Source: Cyanophora paradoxa
Taxonomy: Eukaryota; Glaucocystophyceae; Cyanophorales; Cyanophoraceae
Assembly (NCBI GenBank): GCA_004431415.1
Contig: QPMI01000523.1
Coordinates: forward strand, 1-64,000
Reading direction: 5' to 3'
DNA: 64,000 bases
The notes below the pieces were generated by a model. That model was not told the origin of the DNA and made no database searches. It was given only the letters and a program-made list of their open reading frames with translations. This document shows, piece by piece, positions 42,549 to 54,100 of this stretch. A program made the translations under genes and the position numbers. The stretch's first letter is position 1, and the number at the start of each line of letters is the position of its first letter.

Positions 42549-45500
42549 ATGCCCCGAATTAGCAACAGACTCATTAGAGAGAAGAAATGGGAACTTATGG
42601 GATTACTGGGAACACTGTATGCAGCCCATGAAATCACAGAGGCTGAATATGACCGGGAAATCGGATTTATTTCAAGGGGCAGACCCACTTTAGCAAAATT
42701 AACCAGAAAAGCCAATAACCTCTATGACAAAGTTGAGACTCTTGATGAACTCGATCGCCTGAGGCAAATAGAACCAGAGGCAGAAGATGGAACAGCCATG
42801 AATGAATTATATCGCTGGCTCACATACAGAGCCAGAAGGGAAGTTGTGGTAGATGTGATTGAATATTTAGATAGAATTGCAACCTCTCTACCAAAACGTT
42901 TAAGAGATAGTCTGGATCAATTCAGGGCAATCAAAGTTCGCTTGTCGTTTATCTGCAAGTTCGTAAAAGTCAGCAATCCACAGGTTTGGATATCGAAATA
43001 CATTTACAGCGATTATTTTGTATTAACCAAATCGAGAAATATTCGAACTGAGCTGAATAAAGCAGCCCAAATGTGTCAGGAACAGATGAATGTTGTTGAT
43101 AGCTATCGATTGGAGAGAATCGAAATGCTAAGAGTTGCTATTATGAGTTATGCCCCAACTGGTGGCTGCTATGTTAAAACACCAGAATCAATTGCAGCCA
43201 AGAGAGCCACAGTGAATATTCGAAATATTGATGATTCTTGCTTTGAAAATGCCATTTTGGCATGGATCCATAGGAAAGATGTAAATTCCCACAAGAGAAG
43301 TGAGCTTACACAATATCGCAAATGGAAATACTCACCAACCACATACAATCCTTTGGCTCTCAATTTCGACAATATCCCATTCCCTGTTCCTTGTGATGCT
43401 GAAATCATTGATAAATTCGAATCTCAAAATGCAGGCATCAGCATAAACATATTTGGAATGGATGGAGATGTAATATATCCCCTACATCAATCCAGCAACC
43501 CAGGCAGAAAGCAAAAGATTAATCTAATGCTCATTCATGATGATGAAGGGAATGGTCACTATATTACTATCATGTCCCTTTCAAGACTTCTCAGAGTTGC
43601 CCTTGATAAAACCAAGGATCAAAAGTTACACTACTGTGATACATGCTTATCTCGATTCAGGTCTGAGGCTAAACTCACTGCTCATGTGGACTCAAACAGA
43701 TGCATTGATTGGAGACTCTCAAAGGGAATCACCCCTAAGCCTGACACCACAATAGAGTTTGGACTGAAAAACCTCAGGAAAACTGTCTGGCTTCCTGTTG
43801 TGGTTTACTGCAAGATTGAACATAGAAGCATCCCCATTGATGCATCGAAATCCAAGAGGGAAGTCTCAGCAGTCAACATTAGAATAGTCACTGGGGCAGA
43901 TGTTCAGGAGTTTCGATTTGAGGGTCAGGATCCAATGGGAGGTCTGTTTGAATGCTTGGAGTCCAAAGCAAGAGAGCTAATCGATTTCCTGTTCACCAAT
44001 ATTCCCATGAATGAACTCACAGATGAGCAAAAGGCTATTTACAGAGCTACCAAACACTGTTACCTTTGCAGTGAGAGGTTCACCAAGGAAAACTTCAAAT
44101 GCAGGGATCATGATCACCACACAGGTAATTACATTGCACCTGCATGCAGAAACTGCAATCTCCATAGGAGAATCTCAAAGCAAACAAAAGTAGCAGTGGT
44201 TGTTGACCAAATGGATGACTGTGGGACATTCATTTTCAGAAAAATAGCAGGCATGGGTGATAAAAAGCGAATCGAAATCCTTTCGAAAAACTTTGATCAA
44301 TACCTTTCATTGCAATGGGGTCTTTACAAGTTCATTGATGCAAGTAATTTTATGGACTTTGGGGCTGCTGATGTAGATGAGTTAATGAGCAAATTCCAGG
44401 CTTTCAGAAGGCTTTCACACTCAGTATATGGATTGGACCCAGTTCATTATGTATCTGCACCTGGGTTATCTTGGGATGCTATGCTTAGGACCACCAAGGC
44501 AAAAATAGAGCTTATAAGTGATGTAGAGCAATACGAATTTGTTGAGAGGGGAATCAGGGTGGCTTTGCAACAATGCCTTGTAGGTATGCTGAGGCTGATG
44601 GTGAGAACTCCCATATAATGCTGTTTGATGCTAACAACTTGTATGGCTACTGTTTGAGTCAGCCAATCCCAGTTGGTGATTTTAGATGGGAGACCGAATT
44701 CAACCCACAAGATAACAGATCCAGTTTCCTGGAAGTTGATCTGGATTACCCAATTAGGCTATATCTAGACCACAGTGATTTCCCCTAATTATTAACAAGA
44801 AAATAGTAGAATATGCAGAATTATCACAATATCAAAAGAGCCTATTAGATCTCTCAGGAGAAGAGCTTGATAAGACCCCTAAGCTAACTGCAACCTTTGG
44901 TTCTGTGACCAACTATGTGATTTCTGAGCCTCTTCTACAGTATCTGTTGGACAAAGGGGTGAAACTAAAGAAGGTTCACAGGGTCCTATCATTTACTGTG
45001 GCTCCTGTAATGAAACCCTACATTGAGCTGAATACTGAGATGAGAAGGAAAGCAGTGAATAAATTCGAGGCTGATTTCTATAAACTCATGAATAACTCAA
45101 TCTATGGGAAATGCATTGAATCTTGCAGAGGTAGATCTGTGGTTAAGATTGCAAACAGTGAGAAACTGTTTACGAAATATGCAGCCTCCCCATTGGTGAA
45201 ATCAACAAGTCCCATAAACGAAAAAGCAGTTGCCTTTGAGTTTTACACAAAGCATGTGAAGCTAGATAAGCCAGTTGCTATTGGGGCTTATGTTCTGGAT
45301 GCAGCCAAACTGCATAACTACAAGTTCTTCTATGATACTGTAAGGTCCCAATGGACAAAAGCAAAGTTACTATTCCATGATACTGACTCCTTCTGTCTAT
45401 ATATTGAATCTAAGACCCTCCAAGAGGACCTGGGAAATATCTCTTATGCATTGGACCTAGGGGGGTCTAACAGAATGACCCCAGGTAAATACAAAAATGA

Positions 45501-45642
45501 GATGCCTGGCTCTGCTATATTGGAGTATGTGGGTCTGAGAGCTAAAGTTTACAGTTTCAGAACTGCTGAGATTGAGAGGAGTAAGCTCTCTGGGACTTCA
45601 ACTGAGGAACTTATCACCAACTTATCAAATCGATGCGCTTAA
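42549..45642 (+). CDS. Family B DNA polymerase, protein-primed type (two apparent frameshifts)
   Basis: This is the replicative polymerase of the element, about 1030 residues. The N-terminal 200 residues are helical and unassigned. Then come NIRNIDDSCFENAILAWIH, a C2H2-like finger (YCDTCLSRFRSEAKLTAHV, about residue 361), and an endonuclease VII-like His-Me finger (CYLCSERF ... CRDHDHHTGNYIAPACRNCN, about 502-540). Next are HYVSAPGLSWDAML and the polymerase motifs: A (MLFDANNLYGYCLS), B (YKLMNNSIYGKC), C (LLFHDTDSFCLYIE). The order matches polymerases of Polintons and related elements. The frame breaks at GGG 44557-44559 and CCCC 44782-44785, each one base short. The expected Exo I Asp-x-Glu site reads CKIE at about residue 418, so proofreading may be lost. 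The C terminus may be slightly truncated. Confidence 0.9.
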
Positions 45643-46130
45643 AACGTCATAAAATCGAGCATTTCAAGGCGGTCACAGCGCTTATGAGCCATATCGGAAT
45701 TTCACTAACTGTAACTCCAAATCGCGATGAAACCGATTTTGAATTTCGATTTTAAATTCGATTAAAATCCATTAAACGTGAGTTTTTAATATAGATCACT
45801 AGGAAGTTATCAAATCGATGCATTGACGGTCGAATATAATCCCATATATCATACATAACAATAACTTGCAATCACATATACGAATCTCAATGTGTATAGA
45901 TCGCTATTACGATTAAAGCGAGTTTTGAAATTCAAAATTAATTCGATTAAATTCGATTATAACTCAAAAATCGCGATTTATAACCATATACTTATCGTTT
46001 CGATCAACTTATGATATCGAATATTCAACTATATTATATTGCTTCGATAATTGTGATCCCATCTATGATCCCATCAATCTAACACTGCATTTAGTAAGCA
46101 TCTGCCCTAGATTCCCCCTATTACCCTATT
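45643..46130. other. Non-coding AT-rich gap next to the right TIR
   Basis: No convincing gene. The segment CTTATCAAATCGATGC at the end of the polymerase gene recurs in near form at about 45807. A short ORF after the polymerase stop (starting 45632) could be a frame-shifted polymerase tail. Confidence 0.4.
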
Positions 46131-46183
46131 ATTTAAGTGGACTCAAGGTTGACTCATATTAATCGTAAAAGTAGTAAAAGTAT

Positions 46184-46474
46184 ATGGATTTTGTTACGAA
46201 TTCAATGCAAGGGTTGACTAAGTGGGTTGAGTTGACTCAAAGTTCACAGGAAATAACAATGAATCAGAGTATAAATGCATTTTTTGAATCAACTACACCA
46301 ACTAACACTGAGATTTTACCAATATATGAGGTCCTTACTGAATATGGTTTGTGTGACAGGTGTGACAGGTCTATCCCGTGGATTTTCAAAATCAATTTCT
46401 CACTAGGACTTTCCTTGGGATGGACCTGTCACACCTGTCACACCTGTCACACCCAATTATTTCAAAAATCCTAA
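46184..46474 (+). CDS. Small ORF in the right TIR, 96 residues (doubtful)
   Basis: Mirror copy of the ORF at 20729-21019, differing by one residue (Ser for Ile). The caution given for the left copy applies. Confidence 0.3.
   Translation: MDFVTNSMQGLTKWVELTQSSQEITMNQSINAFFESTTPTNTEILPIYEVLTEYGLCDRCDRSIPWIFKINFSLGLSLGWTCHTCHTCHTQLFQKS
46351..46452. repeat. 102-bp iteron hairpin, right TIR copy
   Basis: Mirror image of 20751-20852: GTGTGACAGG units on one side, CCTGTCACAC units on the other. Confidence 0.88.
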
Positions 46475-46706
46475 GGGTCCCCCCTTAGACTCAACAAAAC
46501 AATGATAAAATCATATAAGTTTCATGTATAATTACGATTGAATTCAATAAGAGATCGATTTGTTTTATTTAACAAATGAATCTTTTATGGATCTTAATCG
46601 AGTTTAGCGATATATTTCCGATTAAATGAATTAAATTTAATTAAATTTAATCGAGAAAGTACATGAATATAATATCGATTAAATCAATTAACAAACAGAC
46701 CAATCA

Positions 46707-46988
46707 CACATAGTAAAATGCGGAGTTTTAACCAGAGGCAAGATCTAATTGAGATTCAGTTATATTATTCGGAAATATATACAGATTATCGATTAACTCA
46801 GTAAGACTAATCGGAAAATAAGAGAAATTTACGATAAAATATCGAAAAGAATACAAAATAATCGAAATAAATGAATATTCGATAAGATATACACAGATTA
46901 TCGATTGATTGAAATAGAATATACGAGATATATCAACAAAATCAATTAAGATTAAGCCGAGGGTTAAAACTCCGCATTTTACTATGTG
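46707..46988. repeat. Palindromic cap inside the right TIR
   Basis: 27-base arms at 46707-46733 and 46962-46988, mirror of the left cap. It forms the extreme right end of the element. Confidence 0.85.
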
Positions 46989-46996
46989 TGGTGAAA
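46989..46996. repeat. Target-site duplication, right copy (TGGTGAAA)
   Basis: Identical to 20207-20214. The next base differs (A here, C of the TIR on the left), so the duplication is 8 bp. Confidence 0.9.
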
Positions 46997-47078
46997 ACAT
47001 TGCAATGAGGAGCGATCCATAGATCGAAAATGGCCGGGCCGGGGCAATTTAATATCGATGATGTCGTTGGGACTGCAC

Positions 47079-50000
47079 CGGCTATCCAGTCGACGTCGAA
47101 GAAAGCTTCCAGGATGCCGGGGGGCTGGTCGGCGGCGGACACCTTGTATCGGACGCGAAGGTCCTGGGCGAGGGCGCCCCGCGGCTGATCGTCCGGCAGG
47201 CACGAGTTGACATCGATGGGCGGGAGAGCGAGATGTGCGCCGCGTTGTTTGTTGCGGAAAGTTATACTGGACGATACAGGAACATGAGCTAGCGGTCGAA
47301 GCAGAAAGAGAACGAGTGGCCCCAACGTGCAGCACTGCGCACCTCGCGTCGACGTCGGAGGGCGCTGCGGGCGTGTCTTCCTCGACAATGGAGAGGGTGA
47401 AGTCCATGGGGGACCACTCCTCGTCGGGCGTCCCCTCGGCGTCGTCCAGCTCCACGCGGCACTGCAGCCCGGCAACCGCGGCCCCTTCCCGCCTCCGAAC
47501 TACCAGGATGCCGCCAGCTTCTTTGCACTCCAGCTGCTGCTCCAGCTGCTCCTGCTGCTGCTGCTTGGTCGCGCGAACTTTTCCTTTGCGCTTTGAACTC
47601 GCGCTCCCCGCTGCAGGCTCAGCGGCAGGGTTGAGCACCCGCAGGCGCCTCCGCACAACGGGCAGGGCAACGATCAGCTTCGGGACGTCCGCGACGAGCT
47701 CCGCATCCGGCCCTGCGAGCTGGACCGACAGTTTGATCTCCGTCCCTGATCACGAGCTGCATCAGAACTGGAGCCATGCAAAACCACACTTCGAAATTCA
47801 TTCAAACGCTGAATTACCAAGCGGGGTAGATATGGGCGTATTGCGGTTTGGGGTGCAGTGCGCCACACCAGTTCCATCGAACTGCAAAAATAGTTTAAGC
47901 AAGTGCGACCTTTAAATTTGCACAGAGCTCGAGGTGATAAAGATCAAGGAGGCGCGCCTTGAAGCGGAGTCGACCCTTTGCGCTCGAGCCTCCAGCGCTA
48001 GTTGCCGCCGCATTCTCCGCGTCCCCGGCTTCGATGACGGCGTGCATGCCCTCGACGGTCGAGCTGCACGGGAAGCCGTCCTCGTCGCGGGCGCCGACGC
48101 GCAGCTCGGGGAGACGCTCGCCGGGCCGAATTCGAAGCCCCTCCGCGGCCTCCTCGTCGAGCAGGAACAGCTGCTTCGGCTCCCCTGCGCCGCGGCCGGG
48201 CACGCGTGAGCCAGCGTTAGGCGCATCCGTATATCGATCCGAATTTTAAGCGGACAGCGCGCACCCGGGACGACCTCGATGGCCAGGCCGTCCGCGCCTC
48301 CTTCGCCGGGCGAGAGCCCCGCCTGCAGTTTGGCGGGGACTCGGAAGGCCTCTCGCGATCGGGCCGCCGCGGGCTTTGAGGCTGCAGAACTTGAGCCTCC
48401 TGACGCTCGCTTCGGCTTCAGGCGCAGCCCGGTGACACGGATGGCAGCGCGCTTCAGATCCACGAGCCAGTGTGCAGCGGTGTCGTAACGCAGATCATCA
48501 CTGTCCAGTTCGATCGCGAACTGCCGCGAGCGCGCCGAGCATGATCATGCGCGAACGACGTCGAGCGACTGCTCAGATCAAGAGTAAATATATACCTCTT
48601 TGCAAGACACGCTGAACCCGTCGTTGCGAAGGCGCTCCATGGCCTCCGGAGCAACGGTGCTCGGGGAGACGGCGTTCCCGTACCCGTCGAGGAAGGAGAC
48701 GGTGATTGGGGGCAGGGCGCTCCGCAGCGGGAGAACCGCCGGACTCGCGCTCGCCCGCCCGTCTTCCCAGCCAAGCTTGAGCTTCTGGGGCGGTCCTGAG
48801 GGATAGATAGAGAGTGAGGATTCCAACAAGTAAAACAGAGTCACGGGCAGGGTAACGACGGAATGGCCATGGCAGGATCAGGTAAATATTAAACAATTTC
48901 GAGTACAGCAGACGCGTTGCAATGCACCTGAGCGGACAGAGAGGCGGAACTCGGCGGGGTCGATGCGGACGTCCGCGTGGAACTTGCGCCTCTCGCGGAC
49001 GTCCTGGTCGTTCGTGACCGCGTCCGCGTCACGGTTGATTGCGAAGCACACGACGCGGTACGCGCCGGCGACTGGCAGCTCGAGGGACCTGAGAGCAGGC
49101 AAAGGCATGGAAGAAATGAGGGCAGAGCACGCCGGACGTGAGGAGTTCGCAAACGCGAATTCGAAATTCGGAGAATTCGAATGGCGCGTGCGCACTGGGC
49201 CACGAAGGCGGAGATGTCGGTGAGGAATTCATTGAAGGCCAGGTGCTTCATCAGGACGAGCTGGCCCGGTCGCTCGAAGCGCTTGGACTTGTCCTCCTTG
49301 AAGCTCTCCCAGATGCGCTTCTCGATGGCCATCGGCGCCATGTCGAGCTTGCGCTGTACAGCGGATCGCAATCAGGCTCCAGCTACGAAACAGATCTATA
49401 GCTAGACCGCATCCGAATATACAAATGCAACCGAAGAGTACACACTTGCATCTCTTTTACAATCGCTTGGGACTCCGCGGTCAGCTTCCCTTCCTGCAAA
49501 TAAAACGCGAAGCAGACGCCGCGGCCGGCCCTGCGCTTCTGGTCCGAGACCGCGGCGCCGGAGCCGTCGAGGAGCTGGGCCCCCACGCTGAACGCCGCGC
49601 CCGCCTGGACTTCGAGGGCCGCCTCCCGATCGGACTCCTGCGCCGCAGACCGGAGGGCGGAGGGCGGAGAGGGCGGAATCAGCTATTCGAAGAGATCACC
49701 TTGGAAAACGAATGCAGCACTGTACCGAGGGAGAAAGAATGCCAGGCGTCCCGGCACCCGAACGCGCATTCGGAAGAAAGCCGACGGACTTGGGGAGGAA
49801 CTGCTGCACTTGCTTGTCGGCAAATTCCGGCTTCACCTTCTTCTCCAGGCGCGCAATGTCCATCTGCGTCGGTTTTTGTGTTATTGATGTCATTGGATCT
49901 CTAGGAAAAAGCGAGATGGCATGTCCAACTGCTTTACCTTCGTGCTCTTTTCGCGCGCGGAGAAATCCTTCCATCGTTCGGGAAAGTATGGTTCAATCTG

Positions 50001-53000
50001 TTCAATGTAATTGTCAGCAGCCATCGCACGACAAATCACACTCAACTGCACATGAAAGATCACGCGCCTCGACCATGGCGAGGTCCCCGGTGACGCTGCG
50101 CCAGAAGTGGACGATGCGCCCGTAGCCGACGTCACGCTTGCCGGCGCCCCTCTTCCCCTTGCCCTTGCCCTTACTCGACGACGGGCTCGGGTCCGCCTCG
50201 TCGGCGGTGATGCCGGGTCCGGAGTCGCGGCCAGTCTGGGCTTCATCCCGACTGCAGCGGTACTCAACCTGATCGGATCGAATTCATATGTAGATCTAGA
50301 GACGGGAAGCCGGCAGCAGTATCGATGGAGGAGACACGGACCACGTCTTTGACCGACCACTCGTCGCCCATGAACTTGATCTTGTTCCACGCCGCCCACG
50401 TGACATCGCGCTCGTCGGTCCGGTCGTCCCATGGCGACGCATCCTTGTCCGCATCGACAAAGACGACCTGGGCAAGTATGGCTACGGCGCGATGCGACGT
50501 AGCGTATGCTTTATGCACCTCCTGGTCGCGCTTATGCTGCTCGAGCATCCACGCGTTGTACTGCCGCTTTGCGCTCTCGAGGACGCTGCTGACAAGCACC
50601 AGGTTCAGATTGTTCGCACCCATTGCCTGGGTCTGCGCAATTTCCGATAGCCAAAGTTCAGCCGGAGTCACCGTTGTTCGAATATGCATATGAGGCGAAG
50701 CAGAAATACCAGGCTGTGCTTCTGAGTTCCTGGCAGGACATCGGGGCTCAAGAACACGAAACCTGAGCAGAAAGGTCGGAGATCAGTGGATGGAAAACCA
50801 TTTGTATGATTAAGTCAAAGCTCGTTCGGTGCAAACCGAGAACACGGTTCGTGTAGCAGACGAGTGGGATCGAGTGTCCGCTGAACTTTTTGTTCTCCAG
50901 CCCCTTCTTGTCGCACTCTTCCGGTCTCATGAACAGCAGCTGGTTGCTGCTCGTGATGGTCAACGTGGCAGATGCGTTGCCATTTTAGTGACGTTCGGCG
51001 AAATTGTTTTGGACGAGCTATAGCTAGATGGATCTGAAAGTGTTCTTGAGGGTCAGGAGACCACGTACAGTTCGTTTATAAACCTGTTCAACGAGACGAT
51101 GTCGAGGTTCTCAATGTATCTGCGAAGACACGCGCTCGAAACTCGCAATATGAAAATAATATGTATCGCGATCGTTAATCGATACCGAGAGGTTCAAATA
51201 AATCAACGCACAGCCCGTTCCAGATGAGGAAGACGCGGGAGTGGGACTTGAGGGTGCTGGAGTGGAGGGCGCTGTCGAGCTCCTCGTTGTCCTCAAGGTC
51301 GACCGTGTCGGCAAACAGGCTCGCCGGGAGCGGCATCGTCTCCTTGCCCTTCAAGCACGGGAAGTAGAGAAACACGGCCTGCGCAGAACGAAAACGGTTT
51401 CTTCCGCATCACTTTATATCGTGATGGATATATATCTTGGCCGCGGGATGCCTTTCGCAACTATGACCAGAAAGCCCTGTTCATGGAAATTCAAAGCAGA
51501 GAGCGGATACCGTGCAGAGTTCGTGGCGCCACACCATGGCGTCCTTCGGCCTCTCCTGGATGGCGTCGTGCAGGCGCCGCACCTGCGCAAGTCAAAGTCC
51601 TCAGAAATGGAAGTGTGTTACGCATACGTGTACGTGGAAGAAGACCTGGCTGTGCAAGACCTCGTTGTATTTGGACCTGCACGCGTGCACACGTGGTTCG
51701 CCCGCGCGCGGACTGCGCGCGCGACACATGCGCTTTGCGCACCCAGCGACATCGATGAAGTCGTGCTCGCCTTTGCACTTGTTGTCCCAGAGGCGGACCT
51801 GCGCGCCCGAAGCCTTCAAATCACAAGAAGATCCGTGGCTCGATGAATCTCAATTATATATATATTAATTTTTATAGCGGCCCAATCAGCGGGGGCAAGG
51901 GAGTACCTGCACAGGAGTTCGCCTCTGCGATCCGAGATCAGCAGCGTTGCTGTCGGCATCCAGATCTAGATTAGCTCCAGTTGCGAAGCCTGATCACGAA
52001 TTCGAACAAAAGAATTAATTCGCAAGCATTTGAGCAAGATCGAATTCCTAATATGCTCAATGCAAGAGGATTTGAATTCTATCCGATCGCGATCGCGACG
52101 GGCGCGCGCATATCCGTGAATTCTCGAACCACCGAGAAGGTAGAAGAAGTGCTTCTTGTAGACGAACTCGCAGAAGGTCTTGCGGTCGTAGTGATCCCAC
52201 ACGCGCTCGCGGAAGCACTTGCGGATGGTCACGCGCGTGAACGAGCCGGCCGCCAGCTCGTCGGCCGACGCCGGCTCCGCCCACATCTCCAGCTTGGAGT
52301 CGCGGAGCCCCTCCCTCCGGATGACGCTCTGGAAAGGCGGCCGATCAGACTGAAAGACGAATAAATCGCAAATCACAGCCGGACGTTATCAAGCTCCATG
52401 CAGTAGACGTGCTGCGAGTCCTTCGGCTTGGTCCTTAAGTAGATGACATCGCCGAACCAGAAGCCCGCGCGCTTCCCGCCCATCCCGTGCCTGCAGCCAG
52501 TCTGTGTCGGCGAGGCCTGGAAAGCAACGTCCATCGCAAGAAAAGAGGTTGCACGGCGAAAGCAAACCTCGACAAGTTTCCGTTGATCAAGCGGCTGTTG
52601 ATCTCCGCCCGGCTCTCATTCGTCAGAGCTTCGAAGTCGGCCTTCTTCCTGCCCTTGCCTTTGGGCCGCTGCCTCTGCTGGCCAGCGCCTCCGGCGGACG
52701 AGGAAGGGCTGCCGCTGCCGCTGTCCTTGGAGGGCGCGCCGGAGCTGGCCCTGGCCTCCTTCTCCCGCGTGAAGTTGCAGCTCAGATTGTACTTGGCGAA
52801 CAGTTTGCTGCACGCCGAGTCAAGCCGGCGCCGCGCGGGGGGGTAATTACAACGCCTGAAAAAACGCGCGGCGCACAGCTCCTCGTACTCCATTCCGCGC
52901 CCGTTGTCGTAGAAGCGGACCTCCTGTGCGTGGATGCGGCTTCCGGCGGTCAGAGCGAAGCTAAATGTTAACAATAATCAACGAAAAGGGCTGCTCGCAT

Positions 53001-54100
53001 TTTCCTTCTCGTCGAAGAACACGTCAATGAGGCGGGCACCCGCTTGGAAGCTGTTTTCCTGCAGCGCGGCTGCAGCTCGATCGCGAGAACAGAATATGAG
53101 AACAACGCGTCTGAAACAGAACGTACAATAAATTCGGTGGTGGCATGGGTGTAGAAGGTAACGTCGAGACTCTGCTTGTCGAAGAAGTCGTTGTTGGGAA
53201 GAATGTCTGCTCGTGATCGAGCGAATCGTATACGAAATTAGAAATCGTCATCGTAAAGGAGCGGCGCGGAAATCATGATCATGGCGCTAACATTTTTTGG
53301 CACTAAATCTACAATTAGTGCTCACCCACATGCTTCACCCTGAGTCGAGGCCTCGAAGTCCCTGGGGGGCAGAGCAAAGCGGGATCAAGGGCAGGAGCGG
53401 GAGGGTCTCAGATCTAGATCTAGAGCGGGAGAATCCGAAGGTGCCCTCGCGATCGCACCTGCGGCAGAACTCAAAGCCCGGGCCCCTGCAGCCGCTTGCG
53501 AACTCGCTCCATCAACGTCACTCGCTGGGCCAATCGCGAGGCCAGTTTGCGTAGACAGCTGATCACGAATATTATCTTGACTCGAGGTCGACCCGCGGCC
53601 GCCGATCTCGGACGTTGACTCTGGACATGCATATGGCACATTCAAATTCGATTCCCAATCAGCGCGGCCTTGAGACCCCGTTTCGCACCCTGTGGCGTCG
53701 GCAGAAGGACGAGGAGGTTGATCGAAGGCGGGAGCTGCGCCAGCGCCTCGCCCCCGCAGCCGGCGAGCTGGGCGTCCCATTCCCCGCCACCGTCGCCCGT
53801 TTCGAGCGTGCTGCCCTCCTGCGCGGCGCAGGCAGTGGGCGGCGGCGTGCATGTAAATGGGCGCGCGCGAGCCCAACGTTAGCAGCAGAGCGGGGGACGG
53901 ACGGGGAGGGCGTAGGCGGCGAGGCCCGGGCGGCGGCGGTCGAGGGCGCCCCGGAGGGCGGAGAGGAGCTCCTCCGGCGAGCCCAGGCTGAGCCGCACGT
54001 CGAGCTCGACCTCCTTCGGATCCTTGCCCTCCCAGTAGTGCAGCCTCACGAGCAGCGCCCGCCCGGGCTGCGAGGGGCTCGAGGGGCCCCCCGTCGCCAT
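47079..54100 (-). CDS. SMCHD1/GMI1-like GHKL ATPase, N-terminal part (continues at 20205-15703)
   Basis: The gene starts at the ATG 54100 (MATGGPSSPSQPG) with a ubiquitin-like opening (ALLVRLHYWEGKDPKEVELD). The GHKL ATPase follows: ALQENSFQAGARLIDVFFDE near 53050 is the N-box, and AQEVRFYDNGRGMEYEELC near 52930 is the Asp-Gly box. Later exons include GFWFGDVIYLRTKPKDS (about 52450), RVTIRKCFRERVWDHYDRKT (about 52220) and VFLIWNGLC (about 51220). From about 49600 down, Ig-like repeats carry motifs such as VSFLDGYGNAVSPS and RLPELRVGARDEDGFPCSS. The last exon here ends at a GTGCAG donor (47078), after PPGILEAFFDVDWIA. The intron then runs through the viral element to 20206. More than 20 short introns are likely. 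Function in chromatin or repair is inferred from the family. Confidence 0.72.

Larger units (their letters stand above)
20215..46988. mobile_element. Integrated Polinton-like virus, complete, 26.8 kb
   Basis: The AT-rich element is bounded by 858-bp TIRs and an 8-bp target duplication in GC-rich host DNA. It carries a virion module (major capsid, two minor-capsid candidates, packaging ATPase, fibre, two paralogous structural candidates). It also carries a replication module (primase-SF3 helicase, family B polymerase) and accessory genes (patatin-discoidin, S-adenosylmethionine decarboxylase, VSR-like nuclease, small unknowns). Capsid, ATPase and protein-primed-type polymerase with TIRs is the known Polinton/PLV/virophage plan. 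The short capsid protein and the fibre genes favour PLV over virophage. No retroviral-type integrase, tyrosine recombinase or capsid protease was recognised. Most genes look intact if single-base G/C-run errors are allowed for. The right and left halves differ in strand, arranged as gene arrays. Confidence 0.93.
46131..46988 (-). repeat. Right terminal inverted repeat, 858 bp
   Basis: Reverse complement of 20215-21072. The near identity of the two copies suggests recent insertion or ongoing homogenisation. Confidence 0.92.

Noticed and set aside
20215-46988. Virophage (mavirus-type) identity
   Set aside because: Capsid length, the fibre module and the lack of an rve integrase or cysteine protease favour PLV. 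A tree is still needed.
47000-54000. Several separate minus- and plus-strand host genes
   Set aside because: The minus-strand motifs follow the order of one SMCHD1-like protein. The plus-strand ORFs are shadows without domains.
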